The translations under genes were made by a program, and so were the position numbers. A stretch of 64,000 nt of DNA from Terrimesophilobacter sp963702165 (GTDB taxonomy: Bacteria > Actinomycetota > Actinomycetes > Actinomycetales > Microbacteriaceae): contig OY969722.1 in the NCBI GenBank assembly GCA_963702165.1, positions 1,984,001 to 2,048,000 on the forward strand, read 5' to 3'. Below are positions 25,177 through 33,215 of the stretch, one piece after another; the stretch's first letter is position 1, and each line of letters opens with the position of its first letter. Under the pieces are notes generated by a model that saw only the letters and a list, made by a program, of their open reading frames with translations, was not told the DNA's origin and made no database searches.

Positions 25177-25769
25177 CAGGTTTCCTCTGCGGCGACGGTC
25201 TCGATGAGCGCGTCGAGAATCGACGCCGCCTGCACCTGACCCAGGATGCGCGCTGCGACACGGCCTTCGCGGTCGAGCACGAGCGTCGTCGGCAACGCAC
25301 TGGGCGGGACCTTGCCTGCGAACGCCAGCTGCGCTTCGCCGGACTTCGCGTCGAGCACCGACGGGTAGCTCACGCCGTACTTGCGAGAGAACGCGAGCGC
25401 CTGCTCTGCGCCGTCATACGTGTTGATGCCGAGGAAGGAGGCGCCCTTCCCTGCCCACTCCTGGGACACCTTCTCGAGATCCGGCGCTTCGACCCGGCAC
25501 GGCCCGCAGTAGCTGGCCCAGAAATTCACGACGAGGACCTCACCGAGGTAGTCCTCGCTCGACACCGTCTCGCCGAGCTCTGTCGTGCCCTCGAAGGTGA
25601 TCGGGGCGTCCCGGTTCTCCGGGGTGACCTCCATGACGCTGCCGTCGCCGGCGACATAGTTCTTGTCGCTGCCGTCCCGGTACTGCTGGGCGAGGGGGTC
25701 GTTCGCCGCGCAGCCGGTCAGTACGAGGGCGGCCGCGGTGAGAACCGCTGCCGTCATCCGGAATTTCAC
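25176..25769 (-). CDS. TlpA/ResA-like thioredoxin lipoprotein
   Basis: Extracytoplasmic thiol-disulfide oxidoreductase that keeps apocytochrome c cysteines reduced. Lipobox LTGC at residues ~17-20 follows a short hydrophobic signal, so it is probably membrane-tethered. Active site WASYCGPCRVEAPDL, and the cis-Pro region is PPSALPTTLVLDREG. 197 aa, GTG start overlapping the phosphatase stop by 4 nt; its stop overlaps the ccdA start by 1 nt. Confidence 0.93.
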   Translation of the reverse strand: MKFRMTAAVLTAAALVLTGCAANDPLAQQYRDGSDKNYVAGDGSVMEVTPENRDAPITFEGTTELGETVSSEDYLGEVLVVNFWASYCGPCRVEAPDLEKVSQEWAGKGASFLGINTYDGAEQALAFSRKYGVSYPSVLDAKSGEAQLAFAGKVPPSALPTTLVLDREGRVAARILGQVQAASILDALIETVAAEET

Positions 25770-26404
25770 ACTGCTCCCTGGTCGATCGATTCGGCAAGCA
25801 GCGCAGCGGCAGGCTCGGAGTAGCCGACCTGCACGAAGCGGGTGCCGTCGTAGTTCAAAGTCGTGATGCTGGACAGGCTGCAGCGGCGCTTGCGCGGGTC
25901 ATGGAACGGCTTCATGCCGGCAACGTGACGCTGCACCATGACGATGGGCATCTGGTGGCTCACCATGACCACTTCGCCGCCGTCGGCCGAATGCCAGGCC
26001 GCCTCGATCGCGGCCATCATCCGGTTGATGACGCTCTGGTAGGGCTCGCCCCAGCTGGGCAGCCATGGGTTGACGACCCACGGCCAGCTCTTCGGCTTGA
26101 GCAGCACCTGCGGGCCGAACTCGAAGCGTCCACCCTCGAAGCGGTTCGTCGGCTCGATGAGCCGCTCGTCGGTGATGATCTCGCGGCCGAACTTCTCCGC
26201 CCACGGCTCTGCCGACTCCTGTGCGCGCTGCAGCGGCGACGCGAAGACCCGCTCGATGGTGCGTCCATCCATGGATTCCGCCGCCGATTGCGCCATCTTG
26301 AGGCCCAATCCGGACAGGTGGTAGCCCGGCAGGCGACCATAGAGAATGCCTTCGGGATTGTGGACTTCTCCGTGGCGCACGAGGTGAATCAGGGCGGCGG
26401 ACAC
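25766..26404 (-). CDS. Histidine phosphatase family protein
   Basis: Phosphoglycerate-mutase-like phosphatase. Catalytic LVRHGEVHNP (RHG) at residues ~7-16, the second His in VMVSHQMPIVMVQ. 212 aa from a GTG at 26404, with TAGACT (26412-26417) 7 nt before it; the longer frame runs into aspS. Members of this group precede the cytochrome c maturation genes in other actinobacteria as I recall (M. tuberculosis Rv0525). Substrate unknown. Divergent from aspS. Confidence 0.88.
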   Translation of the reverse strand: MSAALIHLVRHGEVHNPEGILYGRLPGYHLSGLGLKMAQSAAESMDGRTIERVFASPLQRAQESAEPWAEKFGREIITDERLIEPTNRFEGGRFEFGPQVLLKPKSWPWVVNPWLPSWGEPYQSVINRMMAAIEAAWHSADGGEVVMVSHQMPIVMVQRHVAGMKPFHDPRKRRCSLSSITTLNYDGTRFVQVGYSEPAAALLAESIDQGAV

Positions 26405-26449
26405 GGCATCCAGTCTACGTAGCCGTTTACCCGTCGCTAAACTCGCAGG

Positions 26450-27760
26450 GTGACTGAACGCACCCTGATCAACGCCCTCGCCGCAATGACTGACGGCCCC
26501 GTGACTGTTTCCGGATGGGTGGACACGGTACGCGATCAAAAGAAGGTGCAGTTCGTGGTGCTGCGCGACGAGTCAGGCGCGTTGCAGCTGGTGCATCCGC
26601 GCGGCGCAGAAGCGGATGCCCTGGCCGACACCATCTCGGCACTCACGCACGGCAGCTTCGTCACGGTGACCGGGCAGCTCAAGCATGACGAGCGGGTGAA
26701 GCTGGGCGGCATCGAAGTGCTCATCGAGACCCTCGATGTTGTGACCGAGTCGATCGCGGAGACGCCGATCGCCGACGACAGCAGCATCGACAAGCGACTG
26801 GACTGGCGCTTCCTCGACCTGCGTCAGCCAGAGCACCAGCTGATCTTCCGGGTGCAGACGACGCTCGAGCACGCGTGGCGCACCTGGTGGGTCGAGCGGG
26901 ACTTCATCGAACTGCACACCCCGAAGCTCATGGCGAGCGCATCCGAATCGCGCGCAGAGCTGTTCGAGGTGGGGTACTTCGAGGGCACGGCCTATCTCGC
27001 GCAGAGCCCGCAGTTCTTCAAGCAGATGGCACAGCCGGCCGGGTTCGGTCGAGTGTTCGAGATCGGCCCGGCGTTCCGTGCCGACCCGAGCTTCACCAGC
27101 CGTCACGCCACAGAGTTCACGAGCATCGACGCGGAGATCAGCTGGATCGACAGCCACGAGGACGTCATGTCGATGCACGAGCAGCTCATGGTCGCCGGCA
27201 TCACCGCCGTGAAGGAAAAGCACGGCGAGCAGCTGAAGGAGGCCTTCGGCATCGAGCTGGAGGTGCCGACCACGCCGTTCCCACGCATCCCGCTCGCCGA
27301 GGCGAAGCGCATCGTGGCCGAGCGGGGCTATGAGATCCCGCGCACCGACGAGGACATGGACCCGGAGGGCGAGCGCCGCATCGCCGCCTACGTGAAGGAG
27401 GAGTTCGGCCACGACTTCGTGTTCGTCACCGACTACGCGTCGAGCATCCGGCCGTTCTACCACATGCGTCACGCCGACGACCCGACGCTGACCAACAGCT
27501 ACGACCTGATCTACAACGGTGTCGAGATCTCCACCGGCGCGCAGCGCGAGCACCGCATCGATGTTCTGATCGCGCAAGCGCGCGAGAAGGGCCTCGAGCC
27601 GGAAGAGCTGGACTTCTACCTCGACTTCTTCCGTTACGGCGTGCCGCCGCACGGCGGATTCGGGATGGGTCTCGCGCGCGTGCTGATGCTCATGCTGGGG
27701 CTGTCGACGCTGCGGGAGACGACCTACCTGTTCCGCGGGCCGAACCGGCTGCTGCCGTAG
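26450..27760 (+). CDS. aspS: Aspartyl-tRNA synthetase, short archaeal/eukaryotic-like type
   Basis: Class II synthetase: N-terminal OB fold (VSGWVDTVRDQKKVQFVVLRD), motif 2 in FEIGPAFRADPSFTSRH, motif 3 in GFGMGLARVLMLMLGL. At 436 aa it lacks the large GAD insertion of the standard ~590-aa bacterial enzyme and looks like the archaeal-type enzyme, which in many bacteria is non-discriminating and also loads tRNA-Asn. Whether that holds here depends on a GatCAB system outside this window. Leaderless GTG start: TAAACT (26438-26443) ends 6 nt before. Confidence 0.92.
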   Translation: MTERTLINALAAMTDGPVTVSGWVDTVRDQKKVQFVVLRDESGALQLVHPRGAEADALADTISALTHGSFVTVTGQLKHDERVKLGGIEVLIETLDVVTESIAETPIADDSSIDKRLDWRFLDLRQPEHQLIFRVQTTLEHAWRTWWVERDFIELHTPKLMASASESRAELFEVGYFEGTAYLAQSPQFFKQMAQPAGFGRVFEIGPAFRADPSFTSRHATEFTSIDAEISWIDSHEDVMSMHEQLMVAGITAVKEKHGEQLKEAFGIELEVPTTPFPRIPLAEAKRIVAERGYEIPRTDEDMDPEGERRIAAYVKEEFGHDFVFVTDYASSIRPFYHMRHADDPTLTNSYDLIYNGVEISTGAQREHRIDVLIAQAREKGLEPEELDFYLDFFRYGVPPHGGFGMGLARVLMLMLGLSTLRETTYLFRGPNRLLP

Positions 27761-27780
27761 GGCGTGCCCAATCCTTCCGC

Positions 27781-27869
27781 TGGTTGAGGGATTCCGCGAA
27801 GCGCAATCGTCTCGAAACCAGCGTGCACAAGGGTGGTTTCGAGACGATCGCTTCGCGATCCCTCAACCA
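27781..27869. repeat. Long intergenic palindrome (TGGTTGAGGGAT type)
   Basis: Left arm 27781-27820 and right arm 27834-27869 are complementary over ~36 nt, apart from four extra bases in the left arm, with a 13-nt spacer. Lies between convergent aspS and the glutaredoxin-like gene. The right-arm core also occurs at 21795-21823. Confidence 0.88.
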
Positions 27870-27877
27870 CCGAAAAA

Positions 27878-28141
27878 TCAGGCGTCGAGAATCGCCGCGC
27901 GCAGTTTCTCGGGCTTGACCCTCCACTGCGCGTGCTTCGTGTCGTTCACGAGCACGACGGGGATCTGCTCCCAGTACTGCTCGTACAGCGCCTCATCGTC
28001 GAGGATCGACTTGTGCTCGACGGTAACCTCCGGCGCGGCAGGCTCGGTCGCGAGTTCGCCGAGCACGTCCTGGATCACATCCTTGGCGACGTCGCAAAGG
28101 TGGCAGTCGGGCTTGCCGATGATGGTGAGACGAACAGACAC
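27878..28141 (-). CDS. Glutaredoxin-like protein (DUF836 type)
   Basis: An 87-aa thioredoxin-fold protein with a redox motif CHLC in IGKPDCHLCDVAKDVI and a cis-Pro region WEQIPVVLVND. Probably a small thiol oxidoreductase; partner unknown. Leaderless GTG start, TAAGCT at 28148-28153, 6 nt upstream. It is next to the SerB-like gene as in other actinobacteria by my recollection. Confidence 0.88.
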   Translation of the reverse strand: MSVRLTIIGKPDCHLCDVAKDVIQDVLGELATEPAAPEVTVEHKSILDDEALYEQYWEQIPVVLVNDTKHAQWRVKPEKLRAAILDA

Positions 28142-28184
28142 ACATCGAGCTTAACGGGCGCGCCGGGTGGCTAGCATGGACCGG

Positions 28185-28931
28185 ATGCCTGAAGCGCGAA
28201 CAGCAAGTGCCATCGTCGCCTACTTCGACGTGGACAACACGCTCCTTCGAGGCGCGAGCATCTACCACCTCGGTCGGGGCGCGTTCCGGCGCCGGATGCT
28301 GGGGTTTCGCGATCTGGCCAGGTTCGGCTGGCAGCAGCTGCGGTTCATCGCGGTCGGCGAGAACCGCGAGCACATGGCCAGCGCCCGCGAGCGAGCCCTC
28401 GAGCTGGCCGGCGGACGCTCCGAGGCCGAGCTCACCGAGCTCGCCGAGGAGGTCTACGACCGCTACATCGCGCCGAAGCTGTGGCCGGAGACCGTGGACC
28501 TCGCCCGCGAGCACCTCGCCAAGGGTCACGAGGTCTGGCTGGTCACGGCCACCCCGGTGCACATCGCGCGCGTGATCGCCGCCAGGCTGGGGCTGACCGG
28601 TGCGCTCGGCACCGAGATCGAAGCCGTCGACGGGGTGCTGACCGGCCGCCTCAACGGCCATGTCCTGCACGGCGAGCTCAAGGCATCCGCCGCTCGCGAC
28701 CTGGCGGTGCGGCTCGGCGCCGACCTCGCCGACTGCTGGGCGTACTCCGATTCCCGCAACGACATCCCGCTGCTGAACCTGGTGGGCAACCGCGTGGTGG
28801 TGAATCCGGATGCCGCGCTCGAGCGCTACGCCGATGCCCGCGGCTGGGCGAGCCTGCGGCTGCGACCGGCGAGCATCCGTGAAGCGCAACGGCGCGTGCG
28901 ACGCGAAGCCCGGGCCGCTCGGCGGCGCTGA
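28185..28931 (+). CDS. HAD-IB family phosphatase (SerB1-like)
   Basis: HAD superfamily hydrolase with catalytic motif I YFDVDNTLLRG, motif II VTATPVHI and motif III/IV CWAYSDSRNDIPLL. 248 aa. Related to phosphoserine phosphatase-like enzymes; real substrate unknown. The ATG at 28185 is chosen because TAGCAT (28172-28177) ends 7 nt before it; ATG at 28176 overlaps that box. The C-terminal tail is Arg/Ala rich. Convergent with bS22 across a terminator. Confidence 0.88.
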   Translation: MPEARTASAIVAYFDVDNTLLRGASIYHLGRGAFRRRMLGFRDLARFGWQQLRFIAVGENREHMASARERALELAGGRSEAELTELAEEVYDRYIAPKLWPETVDLAREHLAKGHEVWLVTATPVHIARVIAARLGLTGALGTEIEAVDGVLTGRLNGHVLHGELKASAARDLAVRLGADLADCWAYSDSRNDIPLLNLVGNRVVVNPDAALERYADARGWASLRLRPASIREAQRRVRREARAARRR

Positions 28932-28947
28932 CCCGAGCGCAAACAAA

Positions 28948-28973
28948 AACGCCAGACCTTTCGGCCTGGCGTT
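28948..28973 (-). terminator. Intrinsic terminator of the bS22 transcript
   Basis: 11-nt arms (AACGCCAGACC with GGCCTGGCGTT, one mismatch) and a 4-nt loop. On the minus strand it is followed by a T-rich run (TTTTTGTTTG, 28941-28950 region). It lies 14 nt after the bS22 stop. Confidence 0.85.
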
Positions 28974-28986
28974 CAGGTTGTTCGCG

Positions 28987-29085
28987 CTACTTCTTGTTGC
29001 GGCGCTGGTGACGGGTCTTACGAAGCAGCTTGCGGTGCTTCTTCTTCGCCATACGCTTGCGGCGCTTCTTGATGACAGAACCCAT
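28987..29085 (-). CDS. Small ribosomal protein bS22 (AURKAIP1/COX24 domain)
   Basis: A 32-aa strongly basic protein: MGSVIKKRRKRMAKKK then HRKLLRKTRHQRRNKK. This is the actinobacterial 30S protein bS22, too short for most ORF lists. It lies 114 nt downstream of the excisionase-type HTH gene on the same strand and has its own terminator. In M. tuberculosis the equivalent pair is Rv0500A/Rv0500B, as I recall. Confidence 0.95.
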   Translation of the reverse strand: MGSVIKKRRKRMAKKKHRKLLRKTRHQRRNKK

Positions 29086-29199
29086 AGGGACCTCACTGAT
29101 CTGATTACGGACACCGGGTCCGTTCAGAACCGCGGAAAAAATGCCTCGGGTAAGTGTAGCGGATCGGCCACTGTGCGCCGTCCGTGAGTCCGCGCGGAG

Positions 29200-29406
29200 C
29201 TAGCCGGCCTGCGTACCGCGGTCAGCGACAGTGGTGTCGATCGCTGCCTGTACCGCCGACTCCGGCACCCGGAACGAGCGGCCGAAGCGGATCGCCGGCA
29301 GATCGCCCGCGTGCACCATCCGGTAGACGGTCATCTTCGAGACGCGCATCATGTCGGCAACCTCGGCCACCGTCAGGAACCTCACGTCAGACAGTTCCTT
29401 CGCCAT
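29200..29406 (-). CDS. Excisionase-type helix-turn-helix DNA-binding protein
   Basis: 68 aa, a single MerR/excisionase-like winged HTH: FLTVAEVADMMRVSKMTVYR, then VHAGDLPAIRFGRSFRVPES. The start is taken at MAKELSDVR (29406), where GAGGA lies nearby upstream. It is conserved beside bS22 and proC in actinobacteria, so it is a chromosomal regulator rather than a phage relic. Target unknown. Confidence 0.87.
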   Translation of the reverse strand: MAKELSDVRFLTVAEVADMMRVSKMTVYRMVHAGDLPAIRFGRSFRVPESAVQAAIDTTVADRGTQAG

Positions 29407-29536
29407 CGCGAACTCCTCGGGAAGAGGCGTCACCCCCGACGCCTGAAGCCAATGTTACGGGAGTGTCGCTTTGTGACAGCTGTGACTGGTGATACTCCGC
29501 GTTGAAGTCACCTTAGAGCCAAGTGTGACGATCTGT

Positions 29537-30073
29537 CTACTCCGCTGGGGAGGCGTCTTTGCGCCCGAGGCGCTCGCGGAGCGGCTCGATCACACGCTTC
29601 TCCACGGTGGCGGATGCGCCGCCCAGCACGCTGCGGACCTGGTGTGATGCGTCGGCGACACTGCGCCCCACCGCGGCACCGGCATCCGCCGAATGCTCGA
29701 TCGAGTCGGCGACCTTGCGGATCGGCGCCGGCAGCTCGGACCCGGACCAGGCCGCGAACACCGTCTGGCTCGCGTCGTCATCCTCGAAGTCGGCACTGAG
29801 GAACGGGATGATCCAGTCCTCTAGCTCCTCGAGCGGCGCCGCGTTGAGCCGGTAGTAACGGTGCTGGCCGACCTCACGCACGGTCACCAGCTCGGCATCC
29901 CGCAGCACCTTGAGCTGCTTCGACACGGTCGGCTGGCTGAGCCCGAGAGTGTTCACGATCTCCCCGACACTCACGTCCCCCGACTCGGAAGCCGACGAGA
30001 CGTACCGGTCGAGTAGAAGCTGCAACAGATCCCTTCGCGTCGGGTCGGCCACTACGTCGAAGATGTCTGCCAT
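29537..30073 (-). CDS. ArsR-type HTH regulator with long C-terminal extension
   Basis: 178 aa. Residues 1-90 form a winged HTH (ADPTRRDLLQLLLDRY, VNTLGLSQPTVSKQLKVLRD, VGQHRYYRLNAAPLEEL). The remaining half is acidic then amphipathic (SIEHSADAGAAVGRSVADAS), not a metal site. No Cys metal motif, so probably not a metal sensor. Leaderless: TAGCCT (30080-30085) ends 6 nt before the ATG. Divergent from the potassium uptake genes, which it may control. Confidence 0.85.
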   Translation of the reverse strand: MADIFDVVADPTRRDLLQLLLDRYVSSASESGDVSVGEIVNTLGLSQPTVSKQLKVLRDAELVTVREVGQHRYYRLNAAPLEELEDWIIPFLSADFEDDDASQTVFAAWSGSELPAPIRKVADSIEHSADAGAAVGRSVADASHQVRSVLGGASATVEKRVIEPLRERLGRKDASPAE

Positions 30074-30094
30074 GGCAACAGGCTACTTGGCCCC

Positions 30095-30109
30095 GGTACG
30101 GAGTACCAT
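30095..30109. promoter_or_regulatory. Palindrome and -10-like box between ArsR and potassium uptake genes
   Basis: A perfect inverted repeat GGTAC-GGA-GTACC at 30095-30107 overlaps TACCAT (30104-30109), a likely -10 box for the rightward potassium genes, and lies 22 nt upstream of the ArsR start. Probable operator; the binding protein is not known. Confidence 0.45.
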
Positions 30110-30156
30110 GACGACTCGTCGCTGTTTGGGCCGCCGGTCTGACACGAGGGAGCAGC

Positions 30157-31581
30157 ATGCGCGCACAGGCTGAAGCCAGCCGTCCCGTGCTCCGTCGCAT
30201 CCGGACATACGTCAACACCGCGGTGGTCGCGTCTCCGGCGCGCTTCGCGATCGTCATCTTCACCTCGCTGGTGCTGGTGCTCACCGCCGTGCTCGCCCTG
30301 CCGGTCGCTTCTGTCGAGCGCACGGCGACGCCGCTCGCCGACGCCCTCTTCACCGCGGTCTCCACGATCTGCGTGACCGGGCTGTCGGTCGTCGACATGG
30401 CGACGCACTGGTCCACCTTCGGGACGGTCGCCATCCTGATCGGGCTGCAGGTCGGTGGGATCGGCGTGCTGACGCTTGCGAGCATGCTCGGGCTCATCGT
30501 GTCGCGACGGCTCGGGCTGCGCGCCAAGCTGATGGCGGCCAGCGACACCAACCTGCAGCGCATTCACGCCGGCCCGGTCTCGGAAAGCCAGACCGTCAAG
30601 CTCGGCGACATCGGCGGGCTGCTCTCGACGGTGGCGATCAGCGTGCTGGCCATCGAGTTCGCGGTCACCCTGTTGATCGCACCGCGGCTAATGCTCGCCG
30701 GTTTCGACCCGTGGGCTGCTACCTGGCAGGGCTTCTACTACGCGTCATCCGCGTTCACGAACACGGGCTTCATGCCGAACCCTGAGGGGTTGGCGCCGTT
30801 CGCCACCGACCCGTGGATGCTCGGGTCGATCAGCATCGCCGTGATCCTGGGCAGCCTCGGGTTCCCGGTGATCTTCGCGCTCGCGCGGCTGAGCCGGGGC
30901 GAGGGACGCCTCAGCGTGCACGTCAAGCTCACGCTGGTGACCACCAGCATCCTGTTCGTGCTCGGCGCCATCGCGATCTACGGACTCGAATGGTCGAATC
31001 CGGCAACGATCGGCGCGCAGGACCCGATAGCGCGACCGATGACGGCGGGCTTCCTCTCGATCATGACCCGCTCCGGCGGCTTCTCAAACGTCGACATCAA
31101 CGAGATGCACGGCGCGACGCTGCTGGTGATGGACATGCTCATGTTCGTCGGCGGTGGGTCGGCGTCGACGGCCGGTGGCATCAAGGTCACCACGCTCGCG
31201 GTGCTGTTCCTGGCCGCGCTTGCTGAGGCGCGCGGTGACGAGAACATCCAGGCGTTCAAGCGGCGCCTGCCGTCGGATGTGCTCCGCCTGTCGGTGAGCG
31301 TCGTGCTGTGGGGTGCGACGATCGTTGCGGCCGCCACCATCGCGATGCTGATCGTGACCGATGAGCCACTGTCGCGGGTGTTGTTCGACGTCATTTCCGC
31401 GTTCGCGACCTGCGGCCTGTCCACCGGGGTGACCGCCGAGGTGCCGGATGCCGGAAAGTACGTCCTCGCCGCGACGATGTGGGCTGGACGCGTTGGTACA
31501 GTGACTCTCGCCGCCGCGCTGGCAGCGAGCCAGCGCAGGCAGCTCTACACTCTCCCGGAAGAGAGGCCCATCGTTGGTTGA
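30157..31581 (+). CDS. Trk/Ktr-type potassium uptake membrane subunit
   Basis: 474-aa polytopic membrane protein with four repeated pore units typical of TrkH/KtrB: TAVSTICVTGLSVVD, YYASSAFTNTGFMPNP, MTRSGGFSNVDI, SAFATCGLSTGVTA. Takes up K+ with the RCK subunit encoded next, which overlaps it by 8 nt. An N-terminal cytoplasmic tail precedes the first helix. The divergent ArsR-type gene is a candidate regulator. Confidence 0.93.
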   Translation: MRAQAEASRPVLRRIRTYVNTAVVASPARFAIVIFTSLVLVLTAVLALPVASVERTATPLADALFTAVSTICVTGLSVVDMATHWSTFGTVAILIGLQVGGIGVLTLASMLGLIVSRRLGLRAKLMAASDTNLQRIHAGPVSESQTVKLGDIGGLLSTVAISVLAIEFAVTLLIAPRLMLAGFDPWAATWQGFYYASSAFTNTGFMPNPEGLAPFATDPWMLGSISIAVILGSLGFPVIFALARLSRGEGRLSVHVKLTLVTTSILFVLGAIAIYGLEWSNPATIGAQDPIARPMTAGFLSIMTRSGGFSNVDINEMHGATLLVMDMLMFVGGGSASTAGGIKVTTLAVLFLAALAEARGDENIQAFKRRLPSDVLRLSVSVVLWGATIVAAATIAMLIVTDEPLSRVLFDVISAFATCGLSTGVTAEVPDAGKYVLAATMWAGRVGTVTLAAALAASQRRQLYTLPEERPIVG

Positions 31582-32245
31582 GAGAATCCCCCACAACGCC
31601 CCGGTGCTCGTGATCGGGCTCGGACGGTTCGGTGCGGGCGCCGCTGGCCAGCTCGACCGTCTCGGGCGCGAAGTGCTTGCCGTGGACGAGAGCGCCGCCC
31701 TGGTGCAGAAGTGGGCAGACCGGGTCACCCACACGGTTCAGGCCGACGCGCGCTCGATCGACTCGCTGCGCCAGATCGGCGCGCAGGACTTCTCGGTCGC
31801 GATCGTCGCCGTGGGGTCGTCGATCGAGGCGAGCGTGCTCATCACCGCGAACCTGGTTGACCTGAGGGTGCCGCAGATCTGGGCCAAGGCGATCAGCCAG
31901 AGCCACGGGAAGATCCTCGCGCGCATCGGCGCCAACCATGTCATCTACCCGGAAGCCGAAGCCGGCGAGCGCGTCGCGCATCTGGTCTCCGGCCGGATGC
32001 TCGACTTCATCGAGTTCGACGACGACTTCGCGATGGTCAAGATGTACCCGCCGAAGCCCGTGCGCGGCATGCCGCTGTCGGAGTCGAACATCCGGAAGAA
32101 GTACGGCATCACGATCGTCGGCGTGAAGTCGCCAGGGCAGGACTTCACCTACGCGACCGCCGAGACGGTGATCACCAACCGCGACCTGATCATCGTCAGC
32201 GGGAAGTCGCAGGCGATCGAGGAGTTCGCGAGCCTGCAGGCCTGA
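31574..32245 (+). CDS. Ktr/Trk potassium uptake regulatory subunit (RCK domains)
   Basis: 223 aa: N-terminal RCK_N Rossmann domain (VIGLGRFGAGAAGQLDRLGR, then VLAVDES) that binds nucleotide, and C-terminal TrkA_C domain (FAMVKMYPPKPVRGMPLSES). It gates the membrane subunit from the cytoplasm. TTG start at 31574 inside the end of the upstream gene. Followed by a conserved palindrome. Confidence 0.92.
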   Translation: MVERIPHNAPVLVIGLGRFGAGAAGQLDRLGREVLAVDESAALVQKWADRVTHTVQADARSIDSLRQIGAQDFSVAIVAVGSSIEASVLITANLVDLRVPQIWAKAISQSHGKILARIGANHVIYPEAEAGERVAHLVSGRMLDFIEFDDDFAMVKMYPPKPVRGMPLSESNIRKKYGITIVGVKSPGQDFTYATAETVITNRDLIIVSGKSQAIEEFASLQA

Positions 32246-32261
32246 CCCCCTCCCGTTCGTT

Positions 32262-32325
32262 CATTGAGTCGGGAGTATTCGCCCAAATGGCGCACCCCAA
32301 TTGGGCAACTACTCCCGACTCAATG
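32262..32325. repeat. Long intergenic palindrome, family 1 copy 2
   Basis: Same family as 12643-12706: 25-nt arms at 32262-32286 and 32301-32325, core ATTGAGTCGGGAGT, 14-nt spacer of different sequence. It lies between convergent ktr and proC genes and could end both transcripts. Confidence 0.9.
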
Positions 32326-32332
32326 GGTTTTG

Positions 32333-33169
32333 TCAGCGGGTGGAGGCAGCCAGCTCGGCGGCGCGCGCCATCGCGGCCGCCGCGGCACGATCGAAGAGTC
32401 CCTTGAGGTCGGCGGACTCCAGTTCGGCGATCGCCCGCTCGGTGGTGCCGCCGGGGCTGGTCACCTGGCGGCGCAGCTCGGCCGGCTCGGTCCCGGATGC
32501 GCTCAGCAGTTCTGCCGCACCGGCGAAGGTTCCCCCGACCATCCGCGCGGCCTCATCCGGGGTGAAGCCCAGCTCGATCGCCGTCGCGGTCAGCTGCTCG
32601 ACCAGATAGAAGACGTAGGCGGGACCGGATCCGGAGATCGCGCTGAGCGCGTCGAGCTTCTCCTCCGGCACGACGATCACGGTTCCCACGGTGCCGAACA
32701 GCTGCTCGGCGAGCGCCAGCTGCTCCGCGCTGACCCGCGAGCCCTCGCTCAGCCCGGTCACCCCACGGCCGACGAGCGACGGGGTGTTCGGCATCGCTCT
32801 GATCACCGCCACCTCGTCCGGCACCAGCCCCTCCATCGCGGCAGTGGTCACTCCGACCGCGACGCTGATCAGCACCGAACCCGGCTCGAGCGACGGCCCT
32901 ATCTCACGCAGCAGGTCAGGAACCATCGGCGGCTTGACCGCGACGATCACCACGCGCGCTCCGGTCACAGCAGCCAGGTTGGCGTTCGGGTCGGTGTCGG
33001 TCGAATAGCTGGTCACCGAGTCGCGACGCAGCGCCGCCGCCTTCGCTTCGGTGCGGTTGGTGACGCGGATGCCGCCGCTCACCGTCACATCCGGATTCAG
33101 CAGCCCGCCGAGTATCGCTCCCCCCATCGAACCGGTTCCGAGAATCGCCACGGCGGGAAGGGTGATCAT
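32333..33169 (-). CDS. proC: Pyrroline-5-carboxylate reductase
   Basis: Last step of proline synthesis, NAD(P)H-dependent. Rossmann motif ILGTGSMGGAILGGL at residues ~9-23, IRAMPNTPSLVGRG, and the C-terminal SGSGPAYVFYLVEQL with VTSPGGTTERAIAEL. 278 aa. Leaderless: TAGGAT (33176-33181) ends 6 nt before the ATG. Divergent from the cation efflux gene across a shared palindromic -10. Confidence 0.94.
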   Translation of the reverse strand: MITLPAVAILGTGSMGGAILGGLLNPDVTVSGGIRVTNRTEAKAAALRRDSVTSYSTDTDPNANLAAVTGARVVIVAVKPPMVPDLLREIGPSLEPGSVLISVAVGVTTAAMEGLVPDEVAVIRAMPNTPSLVGRGVTGLSEGSRVSAEQLALAEQLFGTVGTVIVVPEEKLDALSAISGSGPAYVFYLVEQLTATAIELGFTPDEAARMVGGTFAGAAELLSASGTEPAELRRQVTSPGGTTERAIAELESADLKGLFDRAAAAAMARAAELAASTR

Positions 33170-33175
33170 CCGACC

Positions 33176-33185
33176 ATCCTAGGAT
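33176..33185. promoter_or_regulatory. Bidirectional -10 palindrome between proC and the CDF gene
   Basis: ATCCTAGGAT is a perfect 10-bp palindrome containing TAGGAT on both strands. On the minus strand the box is 6 nt before the proC ATG; on the plus strand it is 30 nt before the CDF GTG, which has its own GAGGGAG ribosome-binding site. Confidence 0.55.
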
Positions 33186-33215
33186 TGTTGCCACCGAAGC
33201 CAGAGGGAGATTCTT

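Noticed and set aside
29200..29406. Phage excisionase
   Set aside because: The HTH gene sits in conserved order with bS22 and no integrase or phage gene is nearby.
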